From Adiantum capillus-veneris (Eukaryota > Streptophyta > Polypodiopsida > Polypodiales > Pteridaceae): a stretch of DNA of 64,000 nt. The number at the start of each line of letters is the position of its first letter. The stretch's first letter is position 1. Under the pieces are notes generated by a model. It saw nothing but the letters and a program-made list of their open reading frames with translations. It was not told where the DNA came from and ran no database searches. The position numbers and the translations under genes are program-made. This document shows, piece by piece, positions 34,514 to 64,000 of this stretch. The stretch covers positions 77,705,884 through 77,769,883 of the forward strand of contig CM043944.1 of NCBI GenBank assembly GCA_014529385.2. The letters are read 5' to 3'.

Positions 34514-36138
34514 TGTCATAAAATCTAATATCTAACTAACCCAAATGATTTTCTCATATTAAATTGATCACTTAATGTGGGAGAATAAACGGGAACAAGT
34601 GTTAAGATATAGGTATGTGCTTATAGATCTATCTCAACACGGGGCCAATGGTAAAGGGGCCCAAAAGGGAGATGGTCTATCAAAGAGCAAGGCTAACCAA
34701 TGGAGCATAAGACCTTAGGGTTAGCTTCATTGAAGACCTCCAATAAATGTATGTAAAAAGTCCTTTGACCTTAAGTAAGCTAGGGCTGAGCTTGAGGTGG
34801 GAACCCGGCCCAAGCTCGAGGTGCTTGTCCTGCTTGAGGTGCTTTTCATGCTTGAGGTGTTTGTCATGCTTGAGGTTCTTGATTAAGATGCTTGAGGTGC
34901 TTGACTGGCTCCATGCTTGAGGTGCTTGACTTGCTGCATGATTAAGGTACTTGAGGTGCCTTGAGAAGCTTGCCTGAGATGCTTGTGGGAACACCCCCTA
35001 GTTCAAGTGCTTTGTCATGCTTGATGAGTAAGGTGCTTGATCACCTAAAGTCAAAATCATTCCTACAAGAGGGGGGGCGAGCCCTTTTCCTAGGAGCTAG
35101 AGAGAGAACACCCACTCACACACACAAGGGAAGCCCCAACTTGAAGAGGCAGCAAGGACACATGTCAGGCCCCTACCCATATTACCTTCATGTGTTGCTT
35201 GAAGCCTATTGGCTAAGCTTCAAAGGGGTCCAATGATAAATTACTTGAATTATCTAATTGATTTTTCATTTATCAAGTCCTCTCTCTCAAAGGGGAAAGG
35301 GGGACACTTGTCCCAAGGCTACCCATGTTGCTTGTAATGGCTCCTGCTTGTGATTGGCTAGGCCTGGAGGGGTCCAATGAGCTTCAAGCATGAGCTACAA
35401 GGGGGGGTCGACCCAAGCTAGCTAGGGCCTTGCTTGAGGGGTATACTCACCCACACACACTCACAATCAATCTCATTGTGTGCTATGCAAAGTGCAAGAG
35501 CTCCCTCTCCAAGCAAGTAGAGGTTGAGAGCCTACACCAACACTCTTGGCTATGGAGTGCAAATCCAACCAAGAGCCATGCTTCAATGCTTAAGCTTGCC
35601 ATCTCATTCTTCTTCATTACTATGCTATTATGTATGCTAGCAACAAGAGTATGATAAGTGAGGAACTAATTCTTTCTCCTACGAAATGTTTCTTCTTCCT
35701 CTTCCCTACCCTCATTCCCTGCTAGCTCTCTCCACCTTCGAGGTGTTTGAGGTCTTGGGACTGAGGCTTGGGATAGTTAAAGCTTTCTTCAAGTTTATGT
35801 TATGTTTGTGGTGCATGAAGCCTTCCATCTTCATGGCATCACCTAGGTCACAAGGAACACAAAGACTGTATTGTAACAAGTCTCTCTTTATGGGAGAAAT
35901 CATAATACAAATGCCTATTGGAGGGGGGACCGGCTCCACATAAATCCGGTCCTCAATTGTTGTCATGTTCTCTAAACTCTCTCTCTTGCAAAAGTATTGT
36001 CTATGCCAAGTTAACTAATTGCTATGATTATGTTGCTATCTTCAATTATGTCTACCCGCTATGCTCACAAAATCATTTCTTGAAAGTACTCTCATTAAAT
36101 TCCGCTATTCTCAAATTGAATAGGCAAATTCCATTACA
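34514..36138 (+). repeat. 3' LTR of the gypsy element (1625 bp)
   Basis: It is nearly identical to 27353-28978 and is followed by TTATA, the target duplication (36139-36143). Confidence 0.97.
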
Positions 36139-36143
36139 TTATA

Positions 36144-37200
36144 AGTAAATACCATTACACTAAGTATAGTAGAGAATAGATGATGTGTATTTGAAGCCTA
36201 TTCTATCTCCCATACTTCTAGGGTTGACCTCATATTCTAGGGGCTAATTTTAGGGGATTTTGGACTTGTATGGACTTACATTACACATTCCAACTAGCTT
36301 CTCTACCCCTATTTAAAGGTATTTCATTTAGTTCAATAATCAAATATTGATTTGTGCCTTTTACTCTTTCTCTTGGTGCATGTTTTGATTAAGCATGCGA
36401 TTGGTCTATAATCTCTATTATGCACAAGTTATGAATGCCACTTTGCTATATCCACTATAACCTTCCGGTGATATCACAACTTGAAGAGAATTATTCTTCT
36501 TGGTAGATTTTCTAATCCTTGATCTCATTGTTACTATTAAGTACTTCATTAATCACTATGCAATGTGCTAAGTGATAATAAATTCATGGAAGCTCATTGA
36601 GCCACTACTTTCCTTGGTTGCCATTGATTGTAGAATGATTTGTGCAGGTTTTGTGCACTTGCATTTAAGTCTTTTTTTCTCCTCTCAATAAAATCTAGCA
36701 GTAATTTCACTTTATTTAATAATTGTACAAAAGAATACTACAGTGGTTGACAATGTGATTTTGTTAACTAGGGTTTATTATGGAAATGAGTTGGATTAGA
36801 TTGAGATGGTTTGGGATTTGGTTTACACTATTGATGTACTTTTTATGATGACATTAGAATAATATTGATGGATCTTGGTTATTGGCTCGAAATTGTGACC
36901 AATGATATCCTGAAGTATCACGATTGACATATACAACTTACCAATCAGGGACGGTAAAATACACAATATATGGATGATTCATGACATAATCAAATGTAAG
37001 ATTTTGTTTTTAAGTATTATATTCATGATATGTAATTTTACTCATGTTTTTGCCAAAGTTAAGAACTACACGGTGATCTCTTCCTCTCTCTCACTCTCTC
37101 ACTCTCATTGCCCATGTGGTCATCATATATATGCAAGGTATAATTGGATCTTGTTTCTCTTCGTACATGGTATTTTTCAAGTGCTTGCAAGGTCACTACA
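36144..37200. other. no gene seen
   Basis: A+T-rich sequence between the young gypsy and an older one. It may include the 5' part of the latter, too degraded to read. Confidence 0.4.
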
Positions 37201-38344
37201 CTCTCCGCTTGTAGCATATCATTTCAACAACAATGGCATAGAAATGGATACTTCCAAAGTAGATGCTATTCTTTAATGGTCTCGTCCAACTAATTTGGAC
37301 GAGCTCCAAATGTTTCTTAGACTAGCAAGTTTTTACCATAATTTTGTTAAGGATTACACAAAAGTTTTTGTCCCTATGATAGACCAAATGGAAGGCAAAG
37401 GTAAGACATTGTTTTGGGGAGAAGTTTATCAACATATTTTTGACAAGCTCAGGTGAGTTTTAGCATCATCACCTATACCAGCTATAGTTGAACAACATGT
37501 ACCATTTGTTCTAGAAATGGATGCTAGTTTTGGCTATTGGTGCAATTTTACTCCAATGGGTCGACTAGTGTCTTTCAAGAGTAAGAAACTTGATGACAAG
37601 ATACAACATAATTACTCTGCCTACAAAAGAGAACTCTTTGATATATTTACTCACTAAAAAAGTGGAGACGTTTTGTGTGGAGCTCAATTTATTGACAATG
37701 AAAGAATAAGATGGTTCACAGACCAAACGGATTTGAGGGTAATCTAAAGTTAAGTTTCTTCAAGAGTATGCTACAACTACCATAACGCAAAGGTCGATAA
37801 ACAAAGTGAGATTTTTGCCTCATTCAAGGGAAGATGTGAGCATACCGAGGCATACTTCGAGGACCATAAGCCATGTTAAAACGAGGGATCCTTGTCACTC
37901 CAATGTTGGTAGTGCTTCGAGTACCTCCACACACAACTCTCCTCTATCAATATTGAATTCAGTCGATGAACCATCAAAGATGGGTATGTACTCCACAAGG
38001 GGAGAGCATGCGTACCAATGGACGGAGATATTTGGTGCAAAACTTTTCATGAATGCTATGAAAGTCCAAGTGTAGGGCATCCATGCACTTGTAGTAAGAA
38101 GATAGTTTTATTGGCCAGGTCTACATCAACATGTTCAAGACTATGGCTTACATTGCCACAAATGTCAAGTTAATAGGCAGAGTGCCTTAAAATAGGTGGA
38201 ATCTTTCATCCCCTTAAGATTCTTAATGGTAAATGGGAAAATATTTATATGGACTTTATAGTAGGCCTTTGTGCTACAATCTGAGGACATGCCTTAGTAT
38301 GGGTTATAGTCAACAAGTTGACCAAAATGTGAAAAGTCTACTAT

Positions 38345-38627
38345 TGAGACACCTAAATTAGCATGGCTATTTGTGAACATATTATAGGTTTGCTAGTTTT
38401 CTTAGTAAGATAAAAATGATTGCCGTCCAAAGTTTAACAACCACTTTTGAAGGGTTGTTTTCAAGAGTTTGGGCACACAACTCAACTGAGACACCTATAT
38501 TAGCATGGCTATTTGTGAACATATTACATGCTTTTTGGTTTGCTTAGTAACATAGAAAATGACCAATGTTGAAATTTTAACAGTCACTTTTGAAGGGTTA
38601 TTTTCAAGAGACTGGGCACATGACTCA
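38345..38627 (+). repeat. tandem duplication inside the integrase core, about 143-bp period
   Basis: TTGAGACACCTAAATTAGCA and TGAGACACCTATATTAGCAT start two units that stay similar through TTTTGAAGGGTT and GGGCACA-TGACTCAA-type sequence. Each unit encodes the AWLFVNI block of integrase. Confidence 0.8.
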
Positions 38628-38653
38628 ATCCGTGTATCTCTAATTATCCAGAG

Positions 38654-38872
38654 ATGGATGGTCAATTAGAACGCGCCAACCAAGTGCTGGAGGATATGCT
38701 ACAAGCGTATGCCTGCAAGAAGCAAACATATTGGGAAGATTATTTTCATATCCTTCATTTTTCTTACAATAGTACAAAACATGTGACTACCAAGTTTAGT
38801 CCATTCATGCTTATGTACGACTTTCAACCTGAATCACCAATTTCAGTGGGGTTAGCCATAGAGAAACTTTAA
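38654..38872 (+). pseudogene. gypsy integrase C-terminal core fragment
   Basis: A 72-residue open frame starts MDGQLERANQVLEDML, which contains the catalytic glutamate region of Ty3/gypsy integrases, and continues with HFSYNSTKH and KFSPFMLMYDFQP, the usual downstream blocks. Out-of-frame neighbours on both sides show it is an island in a dead element. Confidence 0.8.
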
Positions 38873-39003
38873 CATGTCAATGACTTCCTCCATGAACATA
38901 TGGCTATGCTACCTACATTTCGCTCAGCTCACGACCATTTTATCAAGTAGGTGGCCAAAACAACTTTTTCTGGGTTGTATTAAGCGGAATCACTGCAGAT
39001 GCT

Positions 39004-39113
39004 TCCATGCCTTTGAAGCTAAAAAGACGAGAGGGGGCATGTGGAGGAGAGAGGAGAGGAGAGAGCAAGAAGATTTTTCGGGTGTGTTGGTGTGTCTAGC
39101 TGATGTGCAGATC

Positions 39114-39158
<45 letters not shown>

Positions 39159-39452
39159 TCTTCTTCTTCTTCTTCTCTTATTCGGATCGCCGTGCCCAAG
39201 CTGCAGCGCAACAGAGAATGGCTTTGACGAGGCAACACCTAGGGAAGGCAGGGGTAACAAGGAGGAGGACGAGGACGAGAATCCAAGGGGGAGCACGATT
39301 GTTTTGTTTCTCTCTTTCTCTGCTGCAGATCGCGGGGTAGGGTGGGAAGGGGAGACAGGCGGATGGAACAAAGCATGTGCATGGCCTCCAATTGAGCACC
39401 TGTTTTTAAAGGTTAACGGCTTCAAGGAATCTTTGTAGCTAATTAATTAATG
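39004..39452 (+). other. G+C-rich insert within the old gypsy
   Basis: The gypsy reading breaks near 39004 (after LPCL-type sequence) and resumes near 39470 with the HHVTFKQGDEVF block. Between them lie a (CT)n tract (39116-39155), a (TTC)n tract and a purine-rich open stretch on both strands with no recognised protein. An insertion is likely, but clear terminal repeats were not found. Confidence 0.45.
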
Positions 39453-39639
39453 AAGAGTGAAATATGCAAATGAAAGGAGGCATCATGTTACTTTCAAGCA
39501 AGGTGATGAGGTCTTCTTAAACGTTTCCAAGCACACATAATGTCTGAAAACTAAACCCACACCTAAGTTATCTCCAAGATATTATATAACATTAAAAAGA
39601 ATCAAGCAAGTAGGACAAGTGGCCCGCAAAATTAGCTCT

Positions 39640-40133
39640 TCCACGACACTCTCATGTCCATCCGATATTTCATGTAAGTTGTTTATGATACCAGTTACAC
39701 CATGACGACAATGTTGTTAATCAAGGTGTATTGGCTAGTCACATTGAACCTCCAATTTTATTGCATGAACCTAAAAACGAATCATAGATGCTCATGAGTT
39801 GCAGACACAACATCATGTCCATTGTTAGATACTAGTCAATAGGAAAGGCAAACTTGAAGAAGGTGGCACCTGGGAAAACATTATTGCTCCTCCACACTCT
39901 CGCATCCATATGGTATTTCATGTAAGTTGTTTACGACACCAGTTACACCATGACGGCAATGTTGTTAATCAAGTTGTATTGGCTAGTATCATTGAATCTC
40001 CAATTTTACGGCATGAACCTAAAATGAATCATAGATTCTCATGAGTTGCAGACACAACATAATGTCCATTTCAAATACTAGTCAATAAGAAAGGCAGACT
40101 TGAGGAAGGTGGCACTTGGGAAAACATTGGTGC
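39640..40133 (+). repeat. tandem duplication, about 251-bp period
   Basis: TATTTCATGTAAGTTGTTTA and the following bases recur at 39668 and about 39919, with the rest of the unit in the same order. It lies in the 3' coding part of the old gypsy. Confidence 0.85.
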
Positions 40134-40300
40134 TCCTAAGAAGACATTTCCCACCTTTGTTTCGAGGACAAAAACTTTTCTCCAAGGGGGGTTAATGTCA
40201 GGACATGGGACTTAGAGACCTCACACAGGTAGGGAGCACAACTCTAGGATGACATGCATGAGGACCCTATAGCTATATATAGGGGTTTGGATGGTAGGAG

Positions 40301-41670
40301 TGCACAGAGGTCATCACCCTTGATTCATTCAATGGTAATGCTTTTGATACAGAATGTGTACATGATACTCAAGCCACTTTGCTGATAGGGAATGTAAAGG
40401 AAGAAGATCAAAGAACATGCGGGAGCTAAATGGTGGATTTCAAGCTCATTGCTCCTCCAAAGCAAACGATGTGATTGCGCAAAGCGATGATGAAGAAGAT
40501 GTCCAAGGCCTCACAACTATTTTGGAAGATTACAATGCAAAGAATATGGCGGGAAAAAGTTAAAGCAAGTCTTTGGTGAAAATACTTCGAATGTGTCATC
40601 ATCATAAATTTATACTTGTATTTAAAGTATGTAAGGTTAGATAGCTCATTCAATACGAGTTCTAGTTCCTTTTTTGTGAGCATTGACCAAGTCTAATATC
40701 TTCTGCTTCCATCGTGTGAACATGCTGCCTTTGCTATGAGAACATAAGGGTGATAAAAGGTACCTTTGATAGACACTTCCCCGTAGAAACTCTCTTTCGA
40801 ACTTGATTTGAGCACTTTTACACACAGAACATGGCATCATTTTTGTGTGTTGGCAAGTTTTGACTGCTCCTTTTGAACCTTGATTTGAGCGCTTTTGCAC
40901 GACATCATTTTTGTGATGTTGGTGCGCTTGCAAGCTAACTTCGCCTTCGCTAATTGAAACACCACAAAAAAATATAGGGCTCATCACTTTTTCCAAAGCT
41001 CCAAGCAAATAGCTTGGAGCACTTTCGCATGTAAGCTGAGGTAGCGTTTTGTTGACCTTGTTACATTTAGTTCCTATTTGAAAATGCCACCCCCAAGACC
41101 TAACTCGGTCTCACACAACCCACTTTCCCTCTCTCCATAGCGACTCACTATCACAGACACTCTCGTATTGTGCGCACATGAGGCATTTAGAGAGGCATCC
41201 GTTTACCTTGTGAACATCCTTTACTCGCCGCCTCCTTTGGCGCACATGCAAGAAATTCACTCAGAACCGTTCTTGCGTTGACTCACTGTTGACGGCCTTG
41301 CTGCAGAGAGGAAAGCATTGCAACGACCTCCACATAAGCCTATGTCAGCTTTTGCAGGCCACCTCTCACTTTAGCAATAAATCAACACTCTTCCCGCCTC
41401 GTGAATGGGCTCATGTTGAAGCAAGTTCGTATGTAGGAAAGGGGTGGTGTCTGTCACAATACGATCGTTCACTCCAACCGTTGAGGTGTGGCAAGGCCTC
41501 TGTGCACTTTTTTGCCGGAGGCCCCCACATCTCACCTTAGCCCAGCAAAGACCCTGGAGTATTTCCGCTGTGGTTTTCAAGTGTGTTCGATTTGGTGTCA
41601 TTGAAACGCGATAATCCAAGACTGGGTCAAACCTTGGTCGGCCCGGGGTTCTCTGTGGATCGTTTCCCTG
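40301..41670. other. upstream region of the LPP gene, no other gene seen
   Basis: It includes a diverged short duplication (TTTGAGCACTTTTACACACA and TTTGAGCGCTTTTGCACGAC at about 40805 and 40886). The base composition becomes more mixed and pyrimidine-rich from about 41080, as expected near a plant promoter and 5' UTR. No TATA box could be assigned with confidence. Confidence 0.4.
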
Positions 41671-41886
41671 CTCTTGCCGGGGAAGGCTCCAAGCTCAGGC
41701 TCCGCCTCTCCCCTTTCAACAGCCAAAACTATCTGGAGTTTGAAGTACGCTTATGCTCGATTCCTCCTGCCTGCCTTCAAACGACTTTCCTCATTTCGAA
41801 AAGCAAAGGACTCGTTGAAAGTTGGAGTGCTGACCGGAGCTACCTTCACTAGTAGCCGACCCGCTAAGCCCTTCAACTTCTTCGCC

Positions 41887-62672
<20,786 letters not shown>

Positions 62673-64000
62673 ATGATTGTAATGACATTTTTGTAACATA
62701 GTGCGATTTTCAAATCCGGTGTATATTATTCTTTGTTTTGGCTCGACAAGGAATTGTTATACAATGAAGGTTTCTTGCATATACATGGACATAATTAATA
62801 AGCTCTGAACAAAAGATAGGAAGAATACTGTTGTGCTCCTCTGGTCTTTGTCAAGTTGTGCCGTGTAGAGAGAGGGGTTGACAGGAGCCTGGTGCTCTTC
62901 CACACCACAATCCAGAGGATTGTCCATTGTGTCATATCTAAGTCCTTGCAGACAAGTGCACTTACATCTTTTGACGTGCTTCCTAAGAATTGCTTAAAAA
63001 GGCTGGTGAAACTTAAGTGTGTGCACCATTCATGCAGGTTATTGGTATTGTTGTGCAAGGAGAGTGTGTGTGTGTGTGTGTGGGTGTTTGCAAAGAGCTT
63101 TTCTTGCTGATGTCCATAATAATCGGACTAGTATGCCCTAAAGATACTTTAAAGAAAACTTTGAGAGGTTGAAAAATGATGCGAAGTGGAAGGTTGTTAC
63201 CATATTTTTCTTCGGAAGGGTGTTCAGGTCTAATAAAAAAAAAACAAAAATGGAATCCTTCCATAAGAAATTTGGAAGTGCCATTGCTGAAACTGTTGTT
63301 AACAGAGGATGGTGAAAATTGAAAGGGAAACTTCACTCTAATTGGCCCAGGTAAGATATTTGAATGTTTTTGTGAAAGGAACTCATTGAGGCTAATTTTT
63401 CAAAGGAAGGTAGTGGCTAATTTCTCCAAGGAAATTACTGGCCAGCTCACAAAGTTGTTGGCCAATGTTGTATAGAAAGGGTGATTTGCGACACGACCAG
63501 TCATTGTAGAGGTGGAAATCTAACTTAAACAAGGGACAAGTGAAGAGATGTTGAAAGGCAGTGCACAAGTGGTTGGGGCGATTGTAGAATTAGATAGGAT
63601 ATTATTAATAACAAATTGCAGGAGGCAATGAATATGAAAGGAAAAATCAAATATAGATTAAGAGCAAAGGTGGTGCTTTAGCTCATAAGCAAGTATTCAC
63701 TATGGCAAGAAGTATTCAAGTCAATAATCTGTGTTTTGGATTTCTCAGAAGTGCATTTATTGTTTAGAATGATGTTTTGTTGTTGTGAAGAAAGCAAAGC
63801 AACATAGGGGCCAGTAGTGGGACAAAGGGGATTTTGCATATCCAGCAAGATTTGAATTTCAAAGATTGCATTCAATTTCTCATGAAAAGGGGAATTAGTT
63901 GATACCAAGAATGATGTTTTTGGATTTCATCTCAATGGTCTATTTGGAAAAAATCAAATTTGGAGGCTTTTAAGAGATAGGGACACTCAAGGGCCAATGC
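62673..64000. other. LPP 3' UTR and downstream sequence, no further gene seen
   Basis: The 3' UTR probably ends within a few hundred bases. AATAAGCTC near 62798 is a candidate polyadenylation signal. A short (GT)n occurs near 63064-63082. No coding region was recognised to the window end. Confidence 0.45.

Larger units (their letters stand above)
27353..36138 (+). mobile_element. complete Ty3/gypsy chromovirus-type retrotransposon, 8.8 kb
   Basis: All parts are present: 1626-bp 5' LTR, primer site, single gag-pol frame, polypurine tract, 1625-bp 3' LTR and a perfect 5-bp target duplication. The domain order (protease, reverse transcriptase, RNase H, integrase, chromodomain-like C-terminus) is that of Ty3/gypsy chromoviruses. 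By eye the two LTRs differ at only three places (27402/34563, 28445/35606 and a one-base indel near 28579), so the insertion is young. With an unbroken frame it may still be autonomous. Confidence 0.97.
37206..40300 (+). mobile_element. old Ty3/gypsy element, RT/RNase H to 3' LTR start, heavily decayed
   Basis: On the + strand, traces of the RT/RNase H junction appear first (GIEMDTSKVDAI, then NLDELQMFLRLASFYHNFV), followed by integrase zinc-finger and core remnants, the clean integrase fragment at 38654-38872, a chromatin-binding C-terminal region and a polypurine tract TCCAAGGGGGG before a probable 3' LTR start (TGTCAGGACATGG) at 40196. A TATA-like TATATATAGG follows at about 40273. Stops occur throughout, and at least two segments are tandemly duplicated. 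Confidence 0.75.

Overview
This window looks like nuclear DNA from a land plant with a large, transposon-rich genome and long introns. A fern or similar lineage fits, but the sequence alone does not settle the taxon. No bacterial, organellar or CRISPR-like organisation was seen. Only two coding units look intact: an interrupted host gene for a lipid phosphate phosphatase (LPP/PAP2 family, + strand, ATG 41887 to stop 62672, eight exons) and the single gag-pol frame of a young Ty3/gypsy chromovirus (29394-34154).

Layout. 1-6107: two decayed Ty1/copia elements on the minus strand, joined at an odd LTR junction. 6108-10860: low-information sequence with one degenerate zinc-knuckle frame. 10861-12406: a small LTR with its primer site, abutting a second copy of the copia family seen at 3.6-6.1 kb. 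12906-14140: a full-length processed pseudogene of cytosolic ribosomal protein L4. 14.3-22.3 kb: SINE-like pieces, LINE fragments and 3' ends, nested inverted repeats and many (GA)n/(GT)n arrays. 22.9-26.4 kb: a direct duplication carrying a broken protein-kinase-like gene, its two copies separated by a copia RNase H remnant. 27348-36143: the complete gypsy element with 1.6-kb LTRs and a perfect 5-bp target duplication. 37.2-40.3 kb: an old, internally duplicated gypsy. 41.9-62.7 kb: the LPP gene, whose second intron is about 16 kb and holds a stack of insertions: gypsy LTRs and gag, a minus-strand gypsy, a solo LTR, three hAT-like inverted-repeat elements, a 5'-truncated LINE and a copia remnant. 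62.7-64 kb: 3' flank.

Most of the DNA is a record of transposition. The LPP protein should be a six-pass membrane enzyme that dephosphorylates phosphatidate-type lipids; its three catalytic motifs are intact. The points most worth following are LINE and SINE-like 3' ends that terminate in (TC)n, a PCNA-box-like motif at the LINE C-terminus, the LTR flanked by both a polypurine tract and a primer site, and the 16-kb intron. Coordinates and splice sites were read by eye; no alignments or searches were run.
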